From Megascapheus bottae (lineage: Eukaryota; Chordata; Mammalia; Rodentia; Geomyidae), in contig JANJXV010000025.1 of NCBI GenBank assembly GCA_024803745.1, positions 17,858,610 to 17,922,609 of the forward strand: a DNA stretch of 64,000 nucleotides, given 5' to 3'. Within the stretch, counting starts at the first letter, position 1; each line of letters starts with the position of its first letter. The translations under genes and the position numbers were made by a program. Under the pieces are notes generated by a model. It had not been told where the DNA came from, searched no databases, and saw only the letters and a list, made by a program, of their open reading frames with translations. This document shows positions 20,601 to 33,800 of this stretch, piece by piece.

Positions 20601-23600
20601 TTTATAAAAAATGATTTTGTTTTCTAGGTGTTTCACTGGAGGCTAACTCAAATCCTTTTTGGCAATCATGACACATTATGAATAACTGAATTACGGAGTA
20701 TCAGAGGAGAGCAAATCAAATCAAATGTGCTTTGCCTGCCAACCCAAATGCCACCTCCTGTCCCCACAGAGAGGAGAGTGGTGCGGGTCGTAATGTTTAC
20801 CTGTAGGCCACTGGGTTTGATCCACACAGTCACATTCTGGGCGTAGCTGCGTTTGTTTTTGGGCTGTAGGGGGAACGGGCTCTTATTGTCGTCCTCACCA
20901 TAAGGGTTTTCTTTAGCATCTGCAAGAAAAAGATATTCTCCAAATGACATGTGGCAAACACAATTCCATTTCCGAAGAGGCTAGCGGCTCTCTGAGTCAT
21001 TCAATCTTCCATATCCTATTACCTTATTAGTTAAGAAACGCCATTCACCTCAGCGAGGCCCTAGAGCCTGTTTCCAGTAGGAGACAGCAAGTAATTAGCA
21101 GGCCTGCCTAGTGAATGAACAACAGCTAATATCCTGACGAAACAACTTCACTCATCTGCCATGTAAGTTAAGGCCAGAGAGGAAAAAAAAGACATACATG
21201 CACTACAAAAGTACATATTTTCAAACACATAGATAAACATACTGTGCTGTATATCTTCTAGCCCGGCACTCTGCAACCAAACTTTCTGTATCACTGGAAA
21301 TGTTCTATACCTGACCATCCAATGTAGCAGCCATATCTGAGGATCATGGTTTGAAGCCAGCCTGGGCAGAAAAATCCCCAAGACTCTTTGCTCCAATTCA
21401 CCAGCAAAAAACCAGGAGAGGTGTGATTCAAGTGGTAGAGTGCCAGCCTTGAGCAGAAAAAGCCAAAGGAGAGCATGAGGTCTGGAGGAGTTCAGGCCCC
21501 AGGAGTATTTAGTACAGTCCATCTGTGTACCAGACATTTTCCATATGCCACCTGTTCAGCACGCCTTGAAGGCAGACAAGAGTCAGTCCCATTACAGAAG
21601 ACGAATTTCCATTATGCACTGTACTTCCCCTTCCTCACAACCCAGCTTCCCTATCTGTACCTGCAGCTGCCGGCTAGAATCTGGTATCCAGCATCATTCC
21701 TTGCCTGGCAAATGCTGCAAAAGCTGACCATGGCGACTCCCGAACTTTCCCTACTTTCCTACATCTGATGAATGCACTAGCAGATGGGAAAGACTGAACA
21801 AAAACTCTAAGAAATAAGAAATATGGGGAGGGTGCTGCAGCTCATACCTATAATCCTAGCTACTCAGGAGGCTGAGATCTCAGGCTCATTGTTCAAGCCT
21901 GGCAGGAAACTCCCTAAGACTCTTATCTCCCCACTAAACTACCCCCTACCCTCCCACTCAAACAACAAGCAAACAACAACAAAAAAAACAAGCAGAAAGT
22001 GGAGCTGTGGCTTAAGTGGTAGAGCCCTAGCTTTGAGCACAGAAAGCTCCGGGTCAGCACTCAAGTCCTGAGTTCAAGTCCCAGGAGGGCATGTGCACAG
22101 ACACACACATCAAGTCATGGGAAGGATAGTAGGTGACATGTAGACAATGGGCCTAGAAAAGACGGAAACATTCAAAGGCAGTATGAGACACACACCACAA
22201 GGAAAAAAAGAGAATTAGGAACTAGCTATAGGGGCCAGTGGCCTATAATCCTTGCTACTTAGAAGGCTGAGATCTGAGGATCGCAGTTCAAAGCCAACCC
22301 AGGCACAAAAGTCTGGGAGACTCTTGTCTCCAATTAACCACCAGAAAACCAGAAGTGGTAGACTACTAGCCTTAGGCTGAAGAACTCAAGGACAGCATCC
22401 AGGCCTACAGTTCAAGCCCCAAGACCGACCAAAAACAACCAACCAAACAAAAAACAACAAAAAAGAACTAGCTATATATTGCATTATTAAAATATAAGTA
22501 TCAAAAAAGATGCAAGTATTTTAAGTGTTTGGACAGAATTAGGAGGGGTAGATCTCAACAATGGCAGTAGTTTTGCACAGTCTGCTTTGAGAAATCAGAC
22601 AGTCACCGGCCATCTCCACCTTTCAGCGTCCACTGTGCAGCCCTCAAGCGCTTGGGGCTTTCCCTCCGTGAGCTCTCTCAACAGGCCGGGGATGTAGATT
22701 TTCTTATTATCCACTGTCCCATGCCAATCCCAACCACATGAAAGTGCTGTGAGAATTTAAATGTCTGACTCAGGGCAGGGCACAACATTCAGTTTCATAC
22801 ACATTAGCTGTTACAGTTCCCACTGCAAAGAGGACTTTTGGGGTTGGAAGCATGACTCAAGTTAGTAGTCAAAGTGTCAGGTACCTAGTTCAAGTCCCAG
22901 CCCTAGTCTCAGATCAGAAACAAGAAAAGACCTAGAGGGAGGAAAAGCAACATAAATACAGGGCAGAGTAAATGGCAGTTCCATCTCCATGCATACTGAA
23001 CAGAACAACGACTTGTAGCCAGGTCAGAAAGGAGTCAGATGCAAGTGTCTGATTTATGGACAAACATTTTTGGTGAAAACTATCACCAGAGCTAGACATC
23101 TAGAGGGACTTCCTCTGTCTATATCTGATAGGCACAAAGTCAACGAGTGCAGTTATGTTCTTCCTGGGCCTTCCCTTCAGCCCCCATCTGCCAGCCTCAG
23201 GGGTCACATGGATTATGGCCAGGTCACAGAACCCCAGGGGCACCAGAGACAGAATGCCAAGTTGCTTAGGAGCCACTCTTACTGGTCCCGAGGCCAGGGG
23301 ATCTGATTCCATGACTTCTCAGCAATCCCTCTTGGCACCTACACAAGTCTTGGCTCTTCCTATTTCAAAGGCTGCTCAGATCTGGCAGATCCACTGCTCC
23401 TCTGTAATCTATCACCAGCCCTCCCCCCATCTCCACTGACTCAGTTTCCTCTGAGCTCCTGCTCAATTCCTTTCCAACACAAATAGGTGTCTGATTTACC
23501 CTGGAAGCTCTTACTCCTTTCCACTAGAAATAGGTATTCAGTTTACTCTGGAAGCCCTTTCTTCCTTCATCAGCTTAGCAATTTCATCTTTTTCTTCAAA

Positions 23601-24951
23601 ACACAGCTAGTATGTCTTCCCCAGCAAAGACAGCTCGGAGTGCCAGGTGGGGCTGAGCTGATGGTCACTCAGCCTGGCTAAACCTGGCCCTGTGCAGTCA
23701 GTCCAGTGCCCACCAGACTCCAAGTAACACCAGCTGCCTCTTAGCCACTAAGCTTGGCACGAAGTTGATATGGCAGACATTCCTGACACTGAAATGGGCC
23801 CAAATGAGACAAGGGTCTCTCACAGGTGGAACCTAAGGACCCAGCAGCACAAGGGTCTGTCAAAAGGAGTAGCAACTTACAGGCCGAGATCTGAGGATCA
23901 TGCTTCAAAGCTAGCACAGGCAGAAGGCCTATGAGACTTTTATCTCCAATTAACCACAAAAATCCAGAAGTGGAGCAGTTCACAAGTGGTAGAGTGTTAG
24001 CCTTGAGCAAAAAAGCTCAGGAGACCAGGCCCTGAGTTCCCTGAGTTCCAGCCCCAGGTCTGGCATATTAAAAAATAAAAAAAAAAAAAAAGGAATGGGG
24101 ACTTGGAAATAGTATACATTAAGGGGGAAAAATGGAATTGTCTTCCCCAACCCCCTAGTCTTGGGGACTGAACTCACATCCCTGGGCCTCTTTGTGCTCA
24201 AGGCTACCACTTGAGCTACAGTGCCATGTCTGGCCTTTTCTGAGTAGTTCACTGAAGATAAGAGTCTCAAGGATTTTTCTGCCAGGGCTGGCTTCGAACC
24301 ACAATCCTCAGATCTCAGGCTTCTGATTAGTTAGGATTATAGGTGTGAGCCACTGGCACCTGTCTTGGAAGTATCTTTTCACGCTAAGCAATTGAAGAGT
24401 TCCCTAATTTAGTTTCCTAATTGCTGGTTTCCTATGAGTTGTAAAAGCCATGTTCCTTATACAGACATCCAGCATTAGATACCAAGGCATGCCAAGAGCT
24501 CAGCCAGCTCTCCAGCTACTGTCAGAGGCTCAGAATGGCTGAGGAAAGGTACAGTGAAGACAAGCAAGGAATGATCTTGCCATACCTGAAATGGGACCCA
24601 GTTGTGCCATCTTTCCCAGCCACGGCAGAGGTTCTGGGCCAGGCTCAAAGAGAGACATCATGAGGTTTGATTTTTTCTTGCTGTCAGCTTGGGAGTAAAG
24701 CATTCCATGCCATTCAGGGCTGGATGGAGAGAGATCAGAGGAACAGGAAGTCTGAGAACGTCACACCAAGTGAATCTCGCTGGATATAGACGTTCGCTGT
24801 GAAGTCAGGTACACCAATGCTAAACAAATCCTAAACCTGACCAAGCATACTACTGTCCTCTAATAGTTTTTCTGGCAGTACTGTTCTTTTATTTAGGCAA
24901 AATTATATAAATATGGAAAGAAAAAGCAGCTTAACACATGTGCACACACGT

Positions 24952-25006
<55 letters not shown>

Positions 25007-28000
25007 GCCAGGCCTTGGTGGCTACTCAAGAGGCTGAGATCACGGGGCCGGGAGGTTGGCCTAGTGGTTAAAGTGCTTGCCTAGCATGCACGAAGACCTG
25101 GGTTCGATTCCTCGGTACCACATACATAGCAAAAAGCCAGAAGTGGTGCTGAGGCTCAAGTGGTAGAGCTCTAGCCTTGAGAAAGTCCAAGGACAGTGCT
25201 CAGGCCCTGAGCTCAAGCCCAGGACTGGCAAAAAAAAAAAAAAAAAAAAGAGGCTGAGATCTGAGGACCATGATTCAAAGCCAGCTTGAGGAGAATCTGT
25301 GAGACCCTTAGTCCAATTAACCACAAGAAAACTGGAAGTAGATCTGTGGCTCAAGTGGTAGAAAAGACAAAAGAGCAAAAGAGTCTCATACAAAAGAGTT
25401 CAGGGACAGTACCCAGGCCTTGAGTTCAAGCTGTACAACTGATGCACAAAAAAAAAGAGACACAAGTTGGAATGGAGCTATGGCTCTCAAGTGGTAGAGC
25501 ACCAGCCTTGAACGAAAATGCCAAGAAGACATAGTTCCCAGTGCAAGTACTGGTATTAAAAAATACCAGTACTGGTATTAAAAAAAAAAACAAACAAAAA
25601 AAACAGGGGCCGGGAGTTTGGCCTAGTGGTTGAGTGCTTGCCTACCATGCACAAAGACTCGGGTTCGATTCCTCGGTACTACATACATAGAAAAAAGCCA
25701 GAAGTGGTGGTGAGGCTCAGTGGTAGCGCTCTAGCCTTGAGAAAGTCCAAGGACAGTGCTCAGGCCCTGAGTTCAAGGCCCAGGACCGGCAAAACAAACA
25801 AAAAAACAACAAAAAAAACAAAAAACAAAACTTGGGCCAACAGCATGGCCTAGTGGTAGAGTGCTTGCCTAGCACTAATGAAGCCCTGGGTTTGATTTCT
25901 TGGCACCACATACACAGAAAAAGCTGAAGTGGCTCAAGTGATAGAGTGCTAACCTTGAAAAAGCCCAAGGACAGGCAAAAAAGCTCACTTATTGTGGGGA
26001 TGAGTTAAGGAGAGCTTAATTCTGAAGGCCATGGTGGATGGGAGGACATGGCCAGGGAGAAAATTTCTTGTTTCTTTCAGGTAAGTCATACAGTGCTTCA
26101 GCCCTTTATCAAACCAGATGAGAAATAAGTTTCCTACCCTAACTGAACGATCGCCACCATTCCTTCCACTTTCAGGCTGCCATGGAGCAGGACGCAGAAG
26201 TTGGGTATTTTGCCTGCGATCTGATTGGCTGAATTTTCATCTTCGTTGTCATCAGTGATGCCAGTACCCACCTCATCACCCTCTGAAATAGGAAAATGGG
26301 TTAGAGCAAGACGAGCCATAAAACCCCACAGCCAAGGACAAACATGGCACCTTGAAGGGTATTGTGGAGCTTAGGGAACATCACAAATTGGGAAAACTGA
26401 CTTCAGTTTTCCAAGGTCTATATAAAAGTCACTGTTCAACAATTATATGAATTCCCTTTATATGAAACATCTAGAGTAGTAAATCCATAGAGACAAAGGA
26501 CATGAAAGAGCTAGAAGTCAGAGATGCTGAATTCAGGGATATGACCTCAGTTTCTAGAGAGAAATATTCTACAGTCCCACAAGGTACTAACTAGATTTGT
26601 CTGCCCATCTATCCATCCATCCATCCACCCATCCATCCAGATTTAATGAGCATCTACTAAGGCACACGATGTCCTCTCTCTTAGGATCTGTATGTGACTT
26701 GCACATTTACCAATCTTTTTATGAGCATACAGTGAGACAAGGAGCGTTTCCTTATGGCATTTCCGCCTGTGTGTAGGAAGTATCCTCATTAATTTCATCT
26801 CTTCTGTCACACTTCCTGATCCTCCCCTCCTTAAATCAATTTCAACAGGTTTCTTTCATACACTCCAACCACATTCATCCTTTTCTACGCACGCTCTCAG
26901 CCCAACCCCTTCCCATTGGGGCCCATCCCTGCAAGGCAGCAGAGCCTCTTTTACTTTCTTGGCATTCTATTTCATACTGTGCTAATTGCAACAAAGCGTT
27001 TCTGCCATATTTCAGCATGGCACGCTTTGTATTTTTCTCAGTAACTGTCGCTTTCCTCCCCTGCTAGTCCTCCTCCTGCAGGCAGTCCTCTGGTCACCAC
27101 TCTGCCTTTCTCAGCATGTTCCTCATAGGAAAGGGAGAGCCCTGGATGAGGAAGAAGCAGCCTGGGCTCCAAGGAGGACTTCCACGGCTCATTCACAACT
27201 ATTACACAGGGGAAAGCAGGAACATGCTCTTTTCTAAAATCCAACATGGTAACTAGTTCTTTCTTTACAAAAAGGGCTAACGTATTGCTCTCTATGTAAC
27301 AATGATTTTAGATAATAGAAGTCTTCATATGCTTCATAGGAAGAGAACTCACCTTTGTTAAGGGCAATTGGTAAGACGAGATGTCTGGACAGAACTGGGG
27401 GACTGGAAATATCAGCTATATCAATAAACCCCACAATTTCCAAATCTGAAAGGAGGCAATCAGCAGAGAATTAATTTACACCAGAAGTCCACTTCACAAA
27501 CATCCTGCTAAGAGATGGAGCTTTTCACTATGGCGACCAGCAATTTACATTTTAAGTAACTCAGGAAAGGATGGCAATTGTCTTATTTACTTACTAGTAT
27601 CATTATTTTCTTTTTGGTGCTTTTCTTGTTCTAGCTGGCTTCAAACCTTGGTCCTCAATTCTCAGCCTCATGAGTAGCTAAGGACTATAGGCGTGGGCCA
27701 CTCTGGTAACTGTTTCACGGCTACAGTTTTTCACCCTTTGTCTCTCCATCTCTGTGCTTCCTGTGACACTTTTTTCCTATTTTTGAGACAAGGTCTTGCC
27801 ATGTAAGGCTAGCTTAGAATTCACACTCTGCCTTACCCTCCTAAATGCTGAGATTACTAGTGTGAGCCACTATCCTGGCACTGAAAGCCTTTTTTTTTTT
27901 TGTGGGTCATATGGCTTGAACTCGGCCTGGGCGCTGTCCCTGAGCTCTTCAGCTCCAGGCTACTACCCTACCTTCAGCCAAGCCCCACTCCCCATTTTAT

Positions 28001-30756
28001 ACAGGTTAATTGGTGATAAGAGTCTCAGGTCCTTTTGTGCCTAGGCTAGCTTTGAACCTTGATCTTCGGATCTCAGCCTCCTAAGTAGTTAGGATTACAA
28101 GCGTGAGACACAGTGCCCCTGACTACTGAAAGCTTTTACTCTTTTCATTTTTTGTCAGTCGTGGGGCTTGAACTCAGGGCCTGGGTGCTGTCCCTAAGCA
28201 ATTCAGCTCAAGACTAGCACTCTACCACTTTGAGTCACAGTGCCACTTCTGGTTTTTGGTGGTTAGCTGGAGATAAGAGTCTCATGGACTTTCATACCCA
28301 GGCTGGCTTTGAACCACGATCCTCAGATCTCAGCCTTCTGAAAAGCTAGGATTACTGGTGTGAGCCAATGGCATCTGACTGCTTTTTCTTTATTTTTAAA
28401 GTTTGATTATATAAATAACACGAGGGCTGGGAATTTAGCTTAGTGGGAGAGTGCTTGTCTAGCATGCATGAAGTCCCTGGTTTGATTCCTCAATATCACA
28501 TAAACAGAAAAGTCCCAGGACTGGCAAACCAACAAACATGAAACATACAAAACACTAAATTTACTAAAAACATACAAACCAGAATCATTCATTATGCATC
28601 ATAAAAGAAAACTTGTAATATTTTCTTGAGCTGCTTTTCAATTTTTCTTCTAAGCACATACATACCCACATTCTAGAAACTATAAACTTGGTCACATCAG
28701 TGCACTGCACTTGTAAGGCAGTGGAAGCATGTCTCTGAAGTCTGCTGTTATCTCTTTCAGCTTAGCAACAATCCAACCCCAGTAGCTAGAGCCTTTTTAT
28801 TTGAATGGAAAAGACCTACTATATCCTATAGATTTAATAGATTTTACACTAAAGATTTTAGACTAAATGTTTATATGGCAAAGAAAATAATCAAGTTGTT
28901 CGCTGAAGAGAGATGGAAGGAGATGGAATTTAGTTATTATGAAGACCACAGAATATGAGATGTGACTTAATATATACTATTGTCTCATTGTTACAGTTGT
29001 CAGAGATGGACAGCCCCAAGCTATAGACACAAAAATAAACAGCCTGCTCACAGCCCTTCATCCTAAAACCTGTGCCCCAAACAATGAACATGTGTATCGT
29101 ACACTTAGCTGTGATCATTTGCTGACTGACCAATTAGCCACCGAGCATTGACTAAGCATCATAAACTATATTAGCTATCAGGGTTACAAAAGTGACTGGA
29201 AAGGCAAACATCCATCCCTGAGAGAGTTACTGTGCACTCATCACTCCAGGAGTCAACCCATCAGTGGGGAGAACTCTTTTCTGTCTGATTTAATATTTTT
29301 TTACTTTCCCCAGTACCAACCTCAGCTAAGCCTGGGACTAGCAAGAAGAGCCAGGAAACAGCAATAGCATATTACTTTCTTGTAGTCACAATATAAGCAG
29401 CAGGAGCTGCATGCCAGCGCCTATAATGCTAGCTACTCAGGAGGCTGAGATCTGAGGACTACAGTTTGAAGCCAGCCCAGGTAGATAAATGTCATGAGAC
29501 ATTTATCTCCAATGAACCATCAAAATGTCAGAAGTGGAGATATGGCTCAAATGGAAGAGTATTAGTCTTAAGCAGAAAAAGCTAAGGGATCACAGTGCCT
29601 AGGCCTTGAGTTCAAGTCCTAGGACCAACACACACATGTATAAAAATCAATCAATCAATCAATCAAGGACTGATGATGGTAGCACCTCCATGTGAGAATA
29701 CAGGATTCTTTCCAACCCTCCTGGGTGGATGTCACACGTGAGAAGAAGGTGGGGAGAAGAGGGAGTTTTTGCCATATTACCTGTGTTAATGACTTTGGGG
29801 ACAGGATCGATTTCTTCATCTACAATGAACGGCTCTGGCCTGGGGAAGACCTGGACGTCCGCAGTCAGGTGACCACACTTGAGCACAGCATGGAAAGGCG
29901 CGTAGGCCAGGTCTATCAGCTTTCTAGAAGAGGGTCATGACTCGTGAGAGGCGGAGGGAGGAGTACACTTGTGGTACCCATAAAAGAAATGTTTCAGGAT
30001 GTAAAGGTTGCTAAACCTCGATTCCAAAACTAAATCTATTTGTGAAACAGAACGTATGTTAACAGTTTTTAGTGAGGAAATGTCAATTCAAAGAAAAGCC
30101 CCATAGCCAATTCAGCTTTGGAAGTACTGAGTACTTTTTAAAAACCAGCCACCTTATTTTTTTTAACCTGAGAAATGGGAAATTTGGGGAAAATGGACTC
30201 AGACTATTAGAAATAACACAATATCAGGTTTAAAGAAGGCAAAACAAAAACAAAACCCCCCAAACCAACAACAAACTTTAAGACATATACTTACCCAAAC
30301 ATAGACTGCACATTTTTCAAGCACAGGGGACCATCAATAGTAAAAATCTGCCCTTCACCATTGTTCAGGTCTATGAGACGTTCAAGGCATTCTAAGGAAT
30401 CAGTGCTCTGAAGCTATAAAGTAAAAGAGTGGACCCTTTTGAAGTAGTGCAAATTACTGTCAGCACACCAAGGTCACAGCCACTGTAAGTGGGATTGAAG
30501 CTTAAACTCAAGGCTTCATACAGGCTTGCTTGACTTTTTCTGCTCAAGGCTGGGGCTCTACCACTTGAGCCACAGAGCCATTTCTGGCTTTCTGCTGGCA
30601 AACTGGAGTAAGAGTTGATTGTCTGAGCTGGGTTCAAAGTGTGATCCTCAGATCTCAGCCTCCTAAATTGGTAGGATTAGAGGCATGAGCCACTAGCACC
30701 TGGCTTGAGATGGTTTTCTTAACAGCCAATATAAGAAGGAAGTACCTATAGTAATT

Positions 30757-30802
<46 letters not shown>

Positions 30803-33800
30803 CGTGCGTGCGTGTGTGTGTGTTCTGGGGTTGAACCCAGGGTGGGCTGTCCTTGAACTTTTTGATCTAGACTAGCACTCTACCTCTTGAGCCACAGCTC
30901 CACTTCCAGCTTTTCTGATAGTTTAGTGGAGATAATAAGAGTCTTATACATTCTTGCCTCAAGTACTGCAATTTGGCTGAAGGCTACCAAAGTACTTCAC
31001 TCAGAAGTAGGTTTGTAGATTCTCAGAGACCACAGTTGCTCTCAGCATCTTCCCTCCTCCCTGCCCCTGACATGGTAAGAACACTTAATTATCCGCATTT
31101 TATATAGAGAAAAACTGAGGTAGAGAAAAGCAAAACGATTCCCAAGTCACTGGGAAAAGTAGCAAGTGTTTAGTGAAACATACACCAGAAGGTTGGGCAT
31201 GGTGGCTCACTCCTGTAATCCTACTCAGGAGGCTGAGATTGGAGGATCACAGTTCAAAGCCAGTCTGAATAGTAAAGTCTGTGAGATTTCTACCTTTACT
31301 AAACTACCAAAAGAGCTGGACATGGGGCTGTGACTCAAGTGGCAGAATGCTGGTCTTGAACAAAAAGCTCAGGAACAGCATCCAGGCTCTAAGTTTAAGC
31401 CCCAGAACCAGCACCTAAACAAGCAAACAAATAAAAAAAGACATATGTCAGAGTACTATTACTGTACCCCCTCCCCCAAATCAAAGTATACCCCTTAATA
31501 TGGAGAACACCACCAAAATGCAGTTAGCAACAGGTCTTACCTCTTCCAGATTTGCCATGCACATGATGTATAACTTGGACGGGAAAGGAAAAGGCAGTGG
31601 GAACCTGTTGCTGTCGCTTCGTTGACTGTGTGTGGCTAGGGAATGTCGCAGGGACCCTCTGCCAATGCCGAGACACCCGTCGGTCACCAGGACGACCTGT
31701 GTGTAGAGAGGATGTGTGTGCACCAGGCCACATTCCCAGCAGTGCCACCATTCTGCATGCTTTCACTGCTAGAATAAGGTTCAGGGAGCTTTGTGGGGTG
31801 ATGGGTATGTTCTAGGTCTTAATTGTAGTAAGGATTCCACACATGTTTCTATTTGTGAAAACCTAGCAAATTGTGTTATTTTACTCTATTTTTTTTTAAA
31901 AAATTTTTGTGCTGCTCCTGGGGTTTGAACTTAGGGTCTGAGCTCTGTCTATGAGCTTTTTTTTAACTCAAGACTGTGTTTTATCTCTTGAGCCACACCT
32001 CTATTTTTTGCTTTTTGCTGGCTAATTGGAGATACAAATCTTATAGACTTTCTAGCCCAGGCTGGCATCAAACTGCGATCCTCAGATCGCTCCTGCCTGT
32101 GTGGCTAGGATTACAGGCATAAGCCACTGATGCCTGCCTTGTTTTTTTTTTTTTTTTTTGCTAGTCCTGGGCTTGAGCTCAGGGCCTGAGCCCTGTCTTT
32201 GGACTTTCTCAAGGCTAGAGCTCTACCACTTGAGCCTCAGCACCACTTCCGGCTTTTTTCTATGTATGTGGTACTGAGGAATTGAACCCGGGTCTTCATG
32301 CATGCTAGGCAAGCATTCTACCACTAGGCCAAACTCCTGGCCCCCTAACTTGTTGTTTTTTTTTTAATTATCTTTTTTTTTTTTTTTTGGTCAGTCCTGG
32401 GGCTTGAACAAAGGGCCTGGGAACTGTCCCCAAACTCTTTTTTTTTTTTTTTTTAATTTTTTTTTTATTGTAATTAGTAAAAGGGTTACATGATATTTGC
32501 CAGATAGAAGGTGCATTAATTCACATACATTGATACCCTTTCACATGTCTTGGTACCCGTTTCCCTCCCCCCCCATACCCCCTGTCCCCGAACTCTTTTT
32601 TGCTCAAAGCTAGCACATGAACACTTTGAATCATAGTTCCACTTCTGGCTTTCTGGTGGTTAACTGGAGGTAAGAGTCTCACAGACTTTCTTGACCAGGC
32701 TTACTTAGAACTGTTATCTTCAGATCTCAGCTTTCTGAGTAGCTAGAATTACAGGCATGAGCCACTTGCATCCCACAAGAGCAAGTCTTTACACTACCCT
32801 TCACTTTTTAGACAACTCAGTTGAGATGGTTAGAAATTTACTGAATAACTGCTACGCTGAAACAATGAAGATAGACACTATTGTTCTGTGCTTAGGATTC
32901 TACCACACAAAATTACAATCCATTCTTCAATGAAGAGTTATAAATTCCACTATGAGCCCTTGGTCTTCATTCAAACAGTATACATTTTCAGTAAATCAAT
33001 TTACCAGGAAAATACTTTCCTTTAGGCATAGTTCTTTTGCTTTCTGCACACATCAGTGTGAATTATATTAGATTAGTGTGATATGATTAGAATGATTCAA
33101 TGCCTTCTTTAAAAACCATACAAATAGTTTGAAATGTAGTTTGTGGAAGTTACAGCATAGGCTGTTAGATCCTGAGGAAAATCAGAACACTACGGTGGTT
33201 AATGATGTGTATTTGTATTTGTCCACATGTGCACATACATCTGCCAATACTGTAGTTTGAACTCAAGGTCATTTGAACCACAGCTCCACTTCCGGCTTTT
33301 TGCTGCTTAACTGGAGACAAGTATCTCATGGACCTCCAGCCTCAGCTGGCTTCAAATTGGGATCCTCAGATCTCAGCTTCCTGAGTACCTAGGGTTTACA
33401 AGCAGCTTAGGGGTCTTTATTTTCTCTTTCTCTTGGGTGCCATGGAGCTTGAACCTGAGCCTGTGCTGTCCCTGAGCTTCTTTTGCTCAAGGCTAGCACT
33501 CTACCACTTGAGTCATAGCTCTAGTTTCTTTTTCTTTTTCTTTGCTGGTTAACTAGAGATAAGAGTCTTACAGACTTTCCCACCTGGGTTGGCTTTGAAC
33601 TGTGATCCTCAATTCTCAGATCTCACTTCCTGACTGGCTAGGATTACTGGCATGAGCCACCAGTGCCTGGTCAGTTAATGTTATTAACTAAGAAAATTGA
33701 AAACAACTAATCATCTGGGCAGCCAGTGGCTCACACCTATAATCCTAGCTACTGAGGAGGATGAAATCTGAGGATAACGGTTGAAAGCCAACTCAGGCAG

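Noticed and set aside
25042..25130. tRNA genes
   Set aside because: The A-box and B-box matches are in SINE arms with poly-A tails and target duplications, and no cloverleaf of normal length was seen.
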